In this document: positions 8,273-18,570 of the stretch, piece by piece
Numbering within the stretch: position 1 is the first letter of the stretch
Layout of the letters: every line of letters starts with the position of its first letter
Source of the DNA: Sutcliffiella cohnii
GTDB taxonomy: Bacteria; Bacillota; Bacilli; Bacillales; Bacillaceae_I
NCBI RefSeq assembly: GCF_002250055.1
Contig: NZ_CP018866.1
Coordinates: forward strand, 2,348,501-2,412,500
DNA: 64,000 nucleotides
Direction of reading: 5' to 3'
The notes under the pieces: generated by a model
Databases searched by the model: none
The model's input: the letters and a program-made list of their open reading frames with translations, nothing else
What the model was told of the DNA's origin: nothing
Position numbers and translations under genes: made by a program

Positions 8273-9145
8273 ATGAAAAAAGTAGGATACTTAGGTCCAA
8301 AAGGCACATTTACAGAAATGGCTGCTAAAGCAGTTTTTCCAAATGCAGAAGGACATCAATATAAAACTATACCTTCATCAATTGATGGAGTTATCAATGA
8401 AGAGGTAGACATTGCAGTTGTTCCATTAGAAAATGCAATAGAGGGTTCGGTTAATTTAACGATGGATTATTTGCTTCATAACGTCCATTTACCAATTATC
8501 GGAGAGGTTATTGTACCAATTAGGCAACATTTACTCGGATTACAAAAAAACAGTGGCGACTTGGAGGCTGTGAGAAAAGTTTATTCACATCCTCACGCGA
8601 TTGCACAATGTCATAATTTTCTAAGAGAACAATTTCCTCATGCAGAGATTGAGTATACAAATTCTACTGGAGAGGCCGCTCGATATATAATGGAACATCC
8701 TAACGAGCTATCCGTAGCGATTGGTAACGAATTAGCGGCTGAAGAGTATGGGCTTCAAATATTAAAACATAATATTCATGATTTCGAAAATAACCATACT
8801 CGGTTCATTATAGTTAGCAACAATACTGTTTTAACGAAAGATCATTCACCACTTTATACGAAACATAAAACAACATTAATGATCACTTTACCTTCCGATT
8901 ATTCCGGAGCATTGCATCAAGTACTATCGGCTTTCTCATGGAGGAAATTAAATTTATCAAAGATCGAGTCAAGGCCAACGAAAACAGGTTTAGGAAATTA
9001 CTTTTTTGTTATTGATGTAGATCACGGAATGGATGACATTCTCATACCAGGAGTAATAGCAGAATTAGAAGCACTACAATGTTCCGTACGAGTGTTAGGC
9101 AGCTATCCTTGCTATTCTATAAATATGAACATTATTGCAAAATAA
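8273..9145 (+). CDS. pheA: Prephenate dehydratase
   Basis: 290-residue monofunctional prephenate dehydratase converting prephenate to phenylpyruvate in phenylalanine synthesis. The N-terminal catalytic domain begins GYLGPKGTFTEMA and contains VPLENAIEGSVN. The substrate-binding and ACT regulatory parts follow, with NHTRFIIV and the feedback motif KIESRPTKTGLGNYFF. The length is normal for Bacillus PheA. AGAAGGG precedes the ATG. It is the only amino acid biosynthetic gene visible here and is not in an operon with other aro genes. Confidence 0.95.
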   Translation: MKKVGYLGPKGTFTEMAAKAVFPNAEGHQYKTIPSSIDGVINEEVDIAVVPLENAIEGSVNLTMDYLLHNVHLPIIGEVIVPIRQHLLGLQKNSGDLEAVRKVYSHPHAIAQCHNFLREQFPHAEIEYTNSTGEAARYIMEHPNELSVAIGNELAAEEYGLQILKHNIHDFENNHTRFIIVSNNTVLTKDHSPLYTKHKTTLMITLPSDYSGALHQVLSAFSWRKLNLSKIESRPTKTGLGNYFFVIDVDHGMDDILIPGVIAELEALQCSVRVLGSYPCYSINMNIIAK

Positions 9146-9249
9146 ACTTCGTATAGATAAACTATTACTTAAAATAAATATCACATTTTAACAACTGCTG
9201 AATATACTAACTTCTGTGTGAGTTAAAAAATAGTAAAGAAGGATGAGTT

Positions 9250-9408
9250 ATGATGCAAAATAATCAGAAGTTATTTATTGAAAGCAGTTGGAATAATGTC
9301 TCAGGCTATAAAGTAGTTGAGATGAACGTGTCAGATGCAACAGATTCTCTTTATGCTGTTGTTACACCAGTAAAAAATAATATTGAAAAGAACAGTTCAA
9401 TAAAATAA
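9250..9408 (+). CDS. Small hypothetical protein, 52 aa
   Basis: Short frame with a good AAGGATGA site before ATGATG at 9250, followed directly by a strong terminator, which supports a real transcript end. The predicted product is soluble and contains SGYKVVEMNVSDATDSLYAV. I do not recognise it. It may be read through from pheA or from its own promoter in the 100-base gap. Confidence 0.55.
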   Translation: MMQNNQKLFIESSWNNVSGYKVVEMNVSDATDSLYAVVTPVKNNIEKNSSIK

Positions 9409-9410
9409 AC

Positions 9411-9456
9411 AAAAAACCACCCTAATTTGTAATTTTACATAGCAGGGTGGTTTTTT
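9411..9456 (+). terminator. Intrinsic terminator
   Basis: Stem AAAAACCACCCT/AGGGTGGTTTTT with a long loop, ending in T6. Closes the pheA/small-gene region. Confidence 0.85.
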
Positions 9457-9536
9457 GGTGCTTCTTTGTAAAGTGGGAATTATCAAGATGCTTTGTGACA
9501 AAATAAAACCAACCATTGATTAAGAGGTGCTTAAAA

Positions 9537-12500
9537 TTGACAAATATAGAACGTTACGAATTAAGGCCAGTAGGTGATCATTTTACTTTAATCGTCTATA
9601 TTGACCCTTCGTTACAGGAGTTCGCTACAGAGCTAGGTCGGAAGCCGAAAAGAAAAGAACAATTGCTTGATCAAATACAGACAGTTGTTAATGGAAGGTT
9701 TAAATCACTTAAAATTACTTCTGTAAAAATAATGGTCGGTACGATGCTAATATCAACTTTAACTTTAGAAGCTAGTCCGACTCAAGCCTCAACACCTGCT
9801 TCTGAGTCAAAAGAAGAATATAACATTACATATGATGAGTTAAAAGGTTACACCGTAAAAAGTGGAGACACTCTCTTTTTAATAGCTAAACAATTTAATA
9901 TTGATGTTGAAGTGCTTCGTCAACTTAATAAATTAACTTCCAATACTATTTTTGTTGGTCAAACATTAAAGCTTCCATTTTTCGAATATACAGTCGTTCC
10001 TGGTGATAGTCTTTCGGTTATCGCAAAACGGTTTAATACCGAAACAAGTACGATTAGAGATTTTAATAATTTACAAAGTGACCTACTGTTAGTGAATCAA
10101 TCACTAAAAATCCCGATAACTCTTGATAAGGTACAAAATGAAAAAGAAGTAAATGCTGATAGTCTAACGAATAATACTACTATTTACACCGTTGTATCTG
10201 GTGATTCTTTATCTGTCATTGCAAAACGTTTCAACACTACAGTTACTAGGCTTAAAGAAGTGAATAACCTTACATCCGATGTACTTTTTATCGGGCAAAA
10301 ATTAGTCATACCAGGTACTTCACCTGTCATTCAAGAACCGAATGAAGTACCTCCTGTAGTAGAGGAAAAACCAAGAGGAATAACAGAAGAAAACAATATT
10401 TTATATACAGTTATATCTGGTGATTCTTTGTCTGTCATTGCTAAGAAATTTAATACAACCGTTACGGCTATTAAAGAACAAAATCAATTAACTACCGATG
10501 TAATAAGAGTTGGACAACAACTGACAATACCTCTAGCAATAAATATTGAAGAACCTCAGCAATCTGTACCAATCAAGGAAGAAAAAGTAGAGGAAACAAC
10601 AGTCCTTTATACAGTTGTATCTGGTGATTCTTTATCTGTTATCGCAAGAAAATATAGTACGACCGTAAACGCCATTAAAGAAAGAAATAACCTAACAAAT
10701 GATATTATTCATGTAGGTCAACAGTTAGTTATTCCAACAACTAACCTTGACACGACATCTCCTATAGAGGAAGAAAGTAAACCAATCCTCGAGGAAACGA
10801 ATACTAATTATACAGTAGTTCCAGGGGATTCTTTATCAGTTATAGCGAAGCGGTTTAATACAACCGTTAATGCTATAAAAGATGCAAATCAATTGCAATC
10901 GGATATGATTCGGGTAGGTCAGACATTAATTATTCCAATTCATATGACAGTAGAAGAGGAAGTGAAAGCTCCAAACGCTCCTCAATTTACTTATTTAGAT
11001 CCAATTAACGGACTTTCAGTAGATGCATATACGGTTACAGGGAAGAGTGACCCTGGAACAGAGATCCAACTTACGTTTATTGATGAAAACGGTAGGCAAG
11101 TATCACATCAAATGTTAAGTAACGAAGATGGTCTGTTTAATGGAAAAATAAATTTAGAACCGTTAGCGGATGGAGACATATCATTATCTTCTTTCGCAAT
11201 TACAAATAGGGGGGTAAAAAGCGAAACCAGAACAACGGTTATCACGAAAGATACTTTCGCATCAACTCCAACTGTTCAGGCAATTCCTTATGCTAATAAT
11301 GGAAACCAGCACAATTTTACGATTAATGGACAAGGAGAAGCGGGATCGGTCATCTATATTACGGTAACCGATGATAATGGGATGAAAATAAACACCGAAA
11401 CAGAAGTGAAGGCAAATGGGGAATTTGTAACAACGTTAGATCTAAAAGAATTAAATGATTCGAAGCTACTAATTCATGTAAAACAAAGAGATACCGTTGG
11501 AAATTTAAGTGATTCTACTATACTTGAAGTTGAGAAAGATACAGTTCCTCCATTTAAACCAACACTCTTAACCCATAATTACATTAATAATCAAAATGAA
11601 AATGCTTATACATTACATGGTAAGGCCGAAAGTAACGCGGAGATAAATATAACGGTTACAGGTTTGGACGGACAACAAATTGAAGCATCCGGAAAAGGAA
11701 AGGAAAACGGAGAATTCAATATTATTATTGATACTACACCTTTCGAAGATGGGCCGTTAATTCTCGAAATTTCATCAAATGACCGAGCGGGCAATTATAG
11801 TGAATCGTCAAGCTATGAATTAATAAAAAATACTATAAAGCCCGTTTTAGAAATGAGTAGTACGCCAGCTATTTTTAGTGATAACGAACGGGAATATGAG
11901 CTTTCTGGAAGAACAACACCGAATGCAAACGTAAAACTAACATTATCAGATGGGAAAACGACAATAGCTGATGAAGGAACTGCAGATAGTGAAGGAAATG
12001 TTATTTTTCGTGTTGATCTTCGGTCACTAAATGATGGCGATATTTCTGCCTCTATACAAACAACCGATCCTATCGGAAATATAGGTGAGAAAAAACAATT
12101 ATTCATAGTGAAAGATACTATTCCACCACAAGAGTTAATATTAACTGCGTTACCTTTTGTTAATCAAACTAATCAAAACAACTATTTAGTAAATGGTAGT
12201 AGTGAAGAAGAAGGTGGTAATGTATTCATAAGAGCAACGAATGGCGATCAAACTTTCGAGGAAGTAGCAAAAATTTCAAACGGAGAGTTTGTATTTAGAC
12301 TAGATTTCTCAGGATTCACAGATGGACCAATCGATATTGAACTTACACAAACTGATTCTTTTGGAAATAGCGGTAATCCTGAAACGGTTACAATCAAAAA
12401 AGTTACCCAATACTCCGAACCAACGATTGTTAGGAGCGGATATGTTATGGAAGGTAGCCGTTTGCTATACTCTATGACAGGGACAGCAGAGCCACTTTCA

Positions 12501-14003
12501 TCAATTACCATTACAATAGATGACAATAGTGGCAAAGAACCGTTAATAGTAACTCATCAAGTAAATGAAAGTGGTATCTTTAATATTGACATGGATGTAA
12601 GTGGTTTACAACATATCAATGGATTAAACATCTCCGTCATTCAAACAGATCGCGCTGATAATAAATCGGAGATTGTTTCATCTGAAGCAATAACTTATAA
12701 AGTCGTTGCCGGAGATTCATTATCAATGATTGCAAAAAGATTCAATACAACAGTTGAAGGAATTAGACAAGTAAACAATCTGAAAAGTGATACAATATTC
12801 GTGGACCAAATTCTACGTTTACCTATTTTAGCTAGTGAATCCGTTAACTTAGGATATGTTTATTTCGGTGACCCTAAAGGATTTACTAATCAAGTGTTAC
12901 GTACAAACCGTTCAATGAATACTGTATCACCTAGTTATTTTGATATTAATCCGGATGGCACGCTGAAACTTACGTATCAAGTTGATCAAACTTTTATATC
13001 TAATATGCAAAATCAAGGCATTCGAGTAGTACCGTTCTTAAGTAATCATTGGGACCGTGAAATAGGGAGAAGTATGTTAGCTAACCGCGAGCAGGCAGCA
13101 GAGCAAATTCGCGATGCCGTTATGCGCTATAATCTAAACGGGATAAATATTGATATTGAAAACATTACACATGCTGACCGGGCAAACTTTACCGAATTTG
13201 TTAAATTAGTTAGAGAAAAGCTACCTTCCTCCAAGGAAGTGTCAGTTGCAGTTGCTGCTAATCCGAACGGGTGGACAACAGGCTGGCATGGAGCATATGA
13301 CTATGCAAGCTTAGCGAAGCATGCTGACTATCTCATGATTATGACCTATGATGAAAGTTATCAAGGAAGCAACCCTGGGCCGGTTGCAAGCTACTCGTTT
13401 GTACAACGTTCTATTCAATATGCTATTAATCAAGGTGTCCCTAGAGATAAAATTGTCATTGGTTTAGCTCACTATGGTCGATACTGGATAGAGGGGCAAA
13501 GTCAAGGTGGAAATGCATTATCTAACTCCCAAATAAATCAGATGATTAACACTTATGATAGTACAGTAACCTTTGATGAAAAAACGCAATCTGCTAAAGC
13601 AATCGTAACAATTAAAGAAACCGACCCTAAAACATACGTTCTAGGACGAGCTTTACCTGCAGGAACGTATACAATTTGGTTTGAAAACGATGAATCGTAT
13701 AAAGCAAAGGCCTCACTCGTTCAAAAACACGGTATTAAAGGGTTAGGCCATTGGAGTATCGGTCAAGAAAATACAAATGTCTGGAATAGTTATCCGCTAT
13801 GGACTGCAGCTAGTTCTCAACAAAGGGATAATGTGGGGGATACGATGCCAGAACAACCTATTTACCAAACATATACAGTGGTTTCTGGTGATAGTTTATA
13901 TAAAATATCCCAACAATTTAATACAACTGTAAACGCAATAAAAGAACTAAATGGGCTAAATAGCGATATGATCTTCGTTGGGCAAGTAATAAAAATACCT
14001 TAA
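9537..14003 (+). CDS. Large LysM / Ig-like repeat / GH18 cell-wall protein
   Basis: 1488-residue cell-envelope protein starting at TTG 9537, which has AAGAGGTG 7 bases upstream. Domain order: about 65 residues without signal character; one hydrophobic segment (VKIMVGTMLISTLTL) followed by ASPTQAS; six LysM repeats (about 104-470); six Ig-like (Big_6-type) repeats (about 480-1045); a seventh LysM (about 1053); a GH18 glycosidase domain (about 1104-1430); and a last LysM at the C-terminus. The GH18 motif reads NGINIDIEN, keeping the final D and the catalytic Glu. LysM repeats bind peptidoglycan and GH18 domains of YaaH type act on spore cortex or wall glycans. The N-region is unusually long for secretion. 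It is flanked by terminators, so monocistronic. Confidence 0.9.
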   Translation: MTNIERYELRPVGDHFTLIVYIDPSLQEFATELGRKPKRKEQLLDQIQTVVNGRFKSLKITSVKIMVGTMLISTLTLEASPTQASTPASESKEEYNITYDELKGYTVKSGDTLFLIAKQFNIDVEVLRQLNKLTSNTIFVGQTLKLPFFEYTVVPGDSLSVIAKRFNTETSTIRDFNNLQSDLLLVNQSLKIPITLDKVQNEKEVNADSLTNNTTIYTVVSGDSLSVIAKRFNTTVTRLKEVNNLTSDVLFIGQKLVIPGTSPVIQEPNEVPPVVEEKPRGITEENNILYTVISGDSLSVIAKKFNTTVTAIKEQNQLTTDVIRVGQQLTIPLAINIEEPQQSVPIKEEKVEETTVLYTVVSGDSLSVIARKYSTTVNAIKERNNLTNDIIHVGQQLVIPTTNLDTTSPIEEESKPILEETNTNYTVVPGDSLSVIAKRFNTTVNAIKDANQLQSDMIRVGQTLIIPIHMTVEEEVKAPNAPQFTYLDPINGLSVDAYTVTGKSDPGTEIQLTFIDENGRQVSHQMLSNEDGLFNGKINLEPLADGDISLSSFAITNRGVKSETRTTVITKDTFASTPTVQAIPYANNGNQHNFTINGQGEAGSVIYITVTDDNGMKINTETEVKANGEFVTTLDLKELNDSKLLIHVKQRDTVGNLSDSTILEVEKDTVPPFKPTLLTHNYINNQNENAYTLHGKAESNAEINITVTGLDGQQIEASGKGKENGEFNIIIDTTPFEDGPLILEISSNDRAGNYSESSSYELIKNTIKPVLEMSSTPAIFSDNEREYELSGRTTPNANVKLTLSDGKTTIADEGTADSEGNVIFRVDLRSLNDGDISASIQTTDPIGNIGEKKQLFIVKDTIPPQELILTALPFVNQTNQNNYLVNGSSEEEGGNVFIRATNGDQTFEEVAKISNGEFVFRLDFSGFTDGPIDIELTQTDSFGNSGNPETVTIKKVTQYSEPTIVRSGYVMEGSRLLYSMTGTAEPLSSITITIDDNSGKEPLIVTHQVNESGIFNIDMDVSGLQHINGLNISVIQTDRADNKSEIVSSEAITYKVVAGDSLSMIAKRFNTTVEGIRQVNNLKSDTIFVDQILRLPILASESVNLGYVYFGDPKGFTNQVLRTNRSMNTVSPSYFDINPDGTLKLTYQVDQTFISNMQNQGIRVVPFLSNHWDREIGRSMLANREQAAEQIRDAVMRYNLNGINIDIENITHADRANFTEFVKLVREKLPSSKEVSVAVAANPNGWTTGWHGAYDYASLAKHADYLMIMTYDESYQGSNPGPVASYSFVQRSIQYAINQGVPRDKIVIGLAHYGRYWIEGQSQGGNALSNSQINQMINTYDSTVTFDEKTQSAKAIVTIKETDPKTYVLGRALPAGTYTIWFENDESYKAKASLVQKHGIKGLGHWSIGQENTNVWNSYPLWTAASSQQRDNVGDTMPEQPIYQTYTVVSGDSLYKISQQFNTTVNAIKELNGLNSDMIFVGQVIKIP

Positions 14004-14010
14004 TCATATT

Positions 14011-14038
14011 GGTCTTTTGCTATGCAAAAGACCTTTTT
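14011..14038 (+). terminator. Intrinsic terminator after the GH18 gene
   Basis: Perfect 10-bp stem GGTCTTTTGC/GCAAAAGACC with a TAT loop, then T5. Confidence 0.9.
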
Positions 14039-14564
<526 letters not shown>

Positions 14565-14567
14565 ACA

Positions 14568-16964
14568 TTAGTTTTTCGTAACTAAATATGCTTTATATTC
14601 CGTTACACCTGCTTTTTCTACATACACTCCAAGTACCCAATCGCCATTTGGAAGGTCAATTCCGTTTTGAACTGTTCCATCCCAATTAAATTCATGAATT
14701 GGCGCTGATACGTTTTCAAATGATCCAATTGTATCAACAAACCCACCAATTGTATTACCAGGTCCTAATACATAAATATCATACTCGATTACTTCTGCTC
14801 CACCAGGTAAATATGATCCTACATAATAAGAACCGTCAGCCTCTTTCCCCATAAATGCACCAGTCACACGAGGATAATCTGGCTCTCCTACAAATAAGAT
14901 TGTTGGTACTTCAATAGATTGAGTGCCATCACTTACAGTAATTGTTCCTTCATAATACCCTGGTTCTAATTTTGAAGTATCCACTTGAACATTAAAGTTA
15001 ACTTGCTGTGTTTTACCAGGTTGAACTTGTAAATTATTACTTGTCATTACTTTAATACCAGTTGGATTTCCATCAAACTGCACATCAAAGCTATAGCGTT
15101 TTCTCTCTTTTGAAAGATTTTTAATCTCAAAACTTTGTCTTTCCACTTGCTTGCCACTTTCTTTTACAAATTTACCGAAAGAATGGCTTCCAGGAGCTAC
15201 TAACGTTTTAGTATTAATAGCATCTAGCACGCGAATACTTCCAGCTCCTTGTGTATTGTGTGGGTATGCCTCACCAGTTGCTGGGTTGATAACATCCACT
15301 GCTGTATTCATTAAAGCTGCTTTAACATCTTCTGTACCCCAATTAGGATGAGCCTGAAGAAGTAGTGCTGCTGCCCCAGCTACGTGTGGTGATGCCATAC
15401 TAGTCCCTTGAAGTGCAGCATAACTTTCACCTGGGTACGTACTTACGATATTCACACCAGGTGCAGATACATCTGGCTTGATCATCCAAGTAAGTGTTAC
15501 TGGACCACGGGATGAGAAGTCAGCCATTGTTTCTCCTACTGCTTTATCGAATTCAATATTGAATGAAACTGTGTTATTTCCAGCTTCTAGCTCTGCGAGT
15601 AACTTTTGACCGTCAGCTAACGTAGTTTTAATCGTTGGTACAGCCATACCTGGTACATCTGGCTGCTCTCCAGCTACGTTATTGAAAATAATCGCACCTA
15701 CAGCACCTGCATTCTTAGCATTTGTAGCTTTATCAACAAATGCAAATTCTCCACGGCTAATTAATGCTATCTTCCCTTCTAGGTCTTTTTCTTCGAAATC
15801 TTCTTCTGAACCTAAGCCAACAAATACAAACTCATATTCACCATCATTTAGGCTAAGTAACTCCTCATCAGACGGGAAGCCCATTACTTTTGCACTCGGA
15901 TATTCAACACCTTCTGATGTTGAAATTTCTGAAGTATAGACATTATAAGGTAAGCGAGTTGCACCTACCGAAATAGCATCACGAGATGTTCCTGGGGATC
16001 CTACAGTCCAGTTATTAGGACCAGCGTTACCATTAGAAGTAACAGCAACTACCCCTTCTGCCATCGCCCAATCAAGTGCAATCGAAGTAGCCCAATCAGG
16101 GTTATTTAGTGTGTTACCTAAAGATAAATTCATAACGTCAACCCCGTCTTGAACAGCAAGCTCAACACTAGCTACTACATCTTCGGTTGTTCCACCGTTA
16201 GGACCTAATACTCGATATGCAATTAGGCTAGCTTCTGGAGCAACACCTTTAATTTCCCCATTCGCTGCAACTGTACCAGCTACGTGGGTACCATGGTATT
16301 GACCTGGCCCTTCTTGAGGGTCATTATCGTCATCAACAAAGTCAAATCCTTTATAGTCAGCGAAAGCGTGAGCTAAATCAGGATGAGTGTAGTCTACACC
16401 AGTATCAATGATTGCTACTGTTACACCTTCGCCAGTAAACCCTGCATCCCAAGCATCATTTGATCCAATAAACGGAGCACTTTCCATCATCGCTGGACTA
16501 AATGTTTCCGCAGAAATTTCTTCTGCTGAGATTACATCTGCAGTATAATGAACGTTCGGGTAAACCGCCTTAACTCCTGGAGTTGCCAATAATTGAATGA
16601 TTTCATTTGCAGGTAATTCCACAGAGAAACCAGAAAATACGTGATCATATTCACGATTTACTTTTGCGTTGCTAACTTTTCCTTGTAAAGAAGAGATTAC
16701 TTTATCTCTTTCTGCTTTTAATTTTCCTTTTGATTGGCTCTTCCCTTTATGTTTTGCTTCTACAATAGATTCCGCTTGTAACTCAACAATAACTGTAGTT
16801 GGTTTACTTGACGAAAGTTCAATTTCACCAAACAGTTCTGCTAAAGGTAATTCTTTTACTTCAACCTGCTTACCTCCATTTGCACTAGCCCCAAACGCAA
16901 ACATAGAGATAATTAATGAAAGTACCATTAAATTAATAAATATTTTTGGTAATCTTTTCCCCAT
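14568..16964 (-). CDS. vpr: Vpr-like S8 subtilisin-family serine protease
   Basis: 798-residue secreted protease. A signal peptide covers the first roughly 28 residues (ending FGASA). An I9-type propeptide spans about 50-140. The S8 domain has Asp 187 (IDTGVDYTHPDL), His 224 (HGTHVAG) and Ser 522 (GTSMASPHVAG), with a PA domain inserted at about 350-470. Fn3-like and FlgD-like beta domains form the C-terminal third. This arrangement matches Bacillus Vpr, an extracellular protease. AAGGGGTG precedes the ATG. It is monocistronic, with its own promoter and terminator. The exact orthology to vpr rather than a paralog is inferred. Confidence 0.9.
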   Translation of the reverse strand: MGKRLPKIFINLMVLSLIISMFAFGASANGGKQVEVKELPLAELFGEIELSSSKPTTVIVELQAESIVEAKHKGKSQSKGKLKAERDKVISSLQGKVSNAKVNREYDHVFSGFSVELPANEIIQLLATPGVKAVYPNVHYTADVISAEEISAETFSPAMMESAPFIGSNDAWDAGFTGEGVTVAIIDTGVDYTHPDLAHAFADYKGFDFVDDDNDPQEGPGQYHGTHVAGTVAANGEIKGVAPEASLIAYRVLGPNGGTTEDVVASVELAVQDGVDVMNLSLGNTLNNPDWATSIALDWAMAEGVVAVTSNGNAGPNNWTVGSPGTSRDAISVGATRLPYNVYTSEISTSEGVEYPSAKVMGFPSDEELLSLNDGEYEFVFVGLGSEEDFEEKDLEGKIALISRGEFAFVDKATNAKNAGAVGAIIFNNVAGEQPDVPGMAVPTIKTTLADGQKLLAELEAGNNTVSFNIEFDKAVGETMADFSSRGPVTLTWMIKPDVSAPGVNIVSTYPGESYAALQGTSMASPHVAGAAALLLQAHPNWGTEDVKAALMNTAVDVINPATGEAYPHNTQGAGSIRVLDAINTKTLVAPGSHSFGKFVKESGKQVERQSFEIKNLSKERKRYSFDVQFDGNPTGIKVMTSNNLQVQPGKTQQVNFNVQVDTSKLEPGYYEGTITVSDGTQSIEVPTILFVGEPDYPRVTGAFMGKEADGSYYVGSYLPGGAEVIEYDIYVLGPGNTIGGFVDTIGSFENVSAPIHEFNWDGTVQNGIDLPNGDWVLGVYVEKAGVTEYKAYLVTKN

Positions 16965-17056
16965 TTTTTTACATACACCCCTTATTTTCGATACTGTAAG
17001 GAATTTCTAAGAATTTTCCCCTATGTACAAAGTCACCCCCTTGAATAGAACGGGGA

Positions 17057-17085
17057 ATTATATTCTAAAAATCCTTACAATGTAA
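17057..17085 (-). promoter_or_regulatory. Candidate sigma-A promoter of the subtilase gene
   Basis: On the minus strand TTACAT (17085-17080), 17 bases, then TATAAT (17062-17057). It lies about 95 bases before the ATG; the intervening leader contains the AAGGGGGTGAC and AAGGGGTG stretches. Elsewhere 16965-17280 shows no gene. Confidence 0.55.
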
Positions 17086-17280
17086 CTAATTATAGATACA
17101 CATTCTATATCCCTCTCAGACTTTCGCTCTATCATTACGACATAAAAATCGAAATATATAGTGTGTTTTTTGACACATAATTTCTTCGTAATCGAAAATG
17201 CGTCATAATTCGAGTTATAAATTACAGGAGTCTATGAATATAGCACTATATTTTTCGGCATTTTTCATCACAAGTACAAA

Positions 17281-17312
17281 AAAATAACGCCTGATTTTTT
17301 TCCAGGCGTTTA
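17281..17312 (-). terminator. Terminator of the 162-aa hypothetical gene
   Basis: On the minus strand AACGCCTG, a 9-base loop, CAGGCGTT, then a T run. It overlaps the stop codon of the gene. Confidence 0.8.
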
Positions 17313-17798
17313 GTTGGGTCTCTTATTCAAAATTGGAAGAATCGAATTAGGCGAAGTTAATTTTACTAGGTCATGATAAACTTCTGTTGATGCACAAAAT
17401 AATAAGGTAGAACCATTATCAAATGAATGCAACAAAACGTTACCATTGTTTAAAAGTTGAAAGTCAAATACATCTGTAGGTATATCAGGGGAGCTATTTT
17501 TTAATAAAACTTCTTTTGTAGTGGATTCGATTGAAAAATAGCTTATTCGCATGCCTTCTTCTATTGGCATGTCTTTTATTCTATTAGGAAGTAGCAGATT
17601 ATAACCCTTTGTACTAACGTTGCTCTCTTCTGCCACTTGTAAATCCCCTGGCCAATACTTCCATGCAACGCTATCTGCTTGATCTAAAAAGTACATGACA
17701 ACTCTATTAAAGTTTTGTTTGTTTTCTTTATTTCTTACTTCTCCTTTAGCTGTACCAACATACTGGTTAGATAAGTCTAGACAATGAGTAAAATTCAC
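17310..17798 (-). CDS. Hypothetical protein, about 162 aa
   Basis: I do not recognise this protein. It is predicted to be soluble. The N-terminal half contains FNRVVMYFLDQADSVAWKYW and the C-terminal half looks beta-rich (LLHSFDNGSTLLFCASTEVY). The GTG at 17798 is preferred because AAGGGGTG lies about 10 bases upstream; a TTG at 17819 overlaps that site. It follows the isoprenyl transferase gene by about 65 bases in the same direction, so it may be the last gene of that operon or have its own promoter in the A/T-rich gap. Confidence 0.5.
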   Translation of the reverse strand: MNFTHCLDLSNQYVGTAKGEVRNKENKQNFNRVVMYFLDQADSVAWKYWPGDLQVAEESNVSTKGYNLLLPNRIKDMPIEEGMRISYFSIESTTKEVLLKNSSPDIPTDVFDFQLLNNGNVLLHSFDNGSTLLFCASTEVYHDLVKLTSPNSILPILNKRPN

Positions 17799-17865
17799 AA
17801 CAGCATTACACCCCTTCAAAGCTATTATTATACTTAATTATAATTATTATTTAGAAGTTAAGTAT

Positions 17866-18558
17866 TTATGCTTCCACTTTTCTTTTACTCACATCATTAA
17901 TAGCCTGTAATAGCAACTCTTTATTAAAATCAGGAAATAATGTATCTGTGAACCACATTTCAGCGCTGGAACTTTGCCATAATAAAAAGTTACTTAACCG
18001 CTTTTCTCCCCCTGTGCGAATTAGTATTTCTGGATCAGGTAGCCCTTTCGTATATAGATAATTTTCTATCATTTCTTTACTAATATCATTGGTTGATATT
18101 TTAGAGATGTTTATATCTTGAATCAAAGACTTTGCTGCATGTATTAATTCATTTCTTCCACCATAATTTAAAGCAAAATTGACGACTAATGCTCGGTTAT
18201 TAGAAGTTTTTCTCATAGCTGTTTCTACCGCATTTCGCGTGTGGCTAGGCAAACCTTCAATATTACCAGATATCCACACTTTAATATCCTTCTCCATAAA
18301 CTCTGGTAGTTTCTCCGTTAAATAACGTGCAGGTAAATCCATTAGATAGTTCACTTCATCCTTTGGTCTTTTCCAATTTTCTGTAGAAAACGCATATAAC
18401 GTCAACACTTTTATACCTAATTCTAATGAAGCATCGATAATTCTTTCCATTGCTTTGGAACCAGCATAATGACCTTGGCTTCTCGTTAGTCCACGCCTTT
18501 TCCCCCATCTCCCGTTTCCATCCATCATAATTGCGATATGAGCTGGAATTCTTTCCAT
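17866..18558 (-). CDS. Isoprenyl transferase (UppS-like cis-prenyltransferase)
   Basis: 230-residue cis-prenyltransferase, which condenses isopentenyl diphosphate onto an allylic diphosphate. Motifs: MMDGNGRWGKRRG near 11-23 with the Mg-binding Asp 13, FSTENW near 58, and RTGGEKRLSNFLLWQ near 181. The C-terminal motif reads SSAEMWFTDTLFPDF rather than the common YTEFYF form, so this looks like a divergent paralog, not the essential UppS usually beside cdsA. AAAGGGG overlaps the stop of the upstream DUF817 gene, giving tight coupling. The partner suggests a special polyprenyl product (inference). Confidence 0.88.
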   Translation of the reverse strand: MERIPAHIAIMMDGNGRWGKRRGLTRSQGHYAGSKAMERIIDASLELGIKVLTLYAFSTENWKRPKDEVNYLMDLPARYLTEKLPEFMEKDIKVWISGNIEGLPSHTRNAVETAMRKTSNNRALVVNFALNYGGRNELIHAAKSLIQDINISKISTNDISKEMIENYLYTKGLPDPEILIRTGGEKRLSNFLLWQSSSAEMWFTDTLFPDFNKELLLQAINDVSKRKVEA

Positions 18559-18570
18559 AACAGTACCCCT

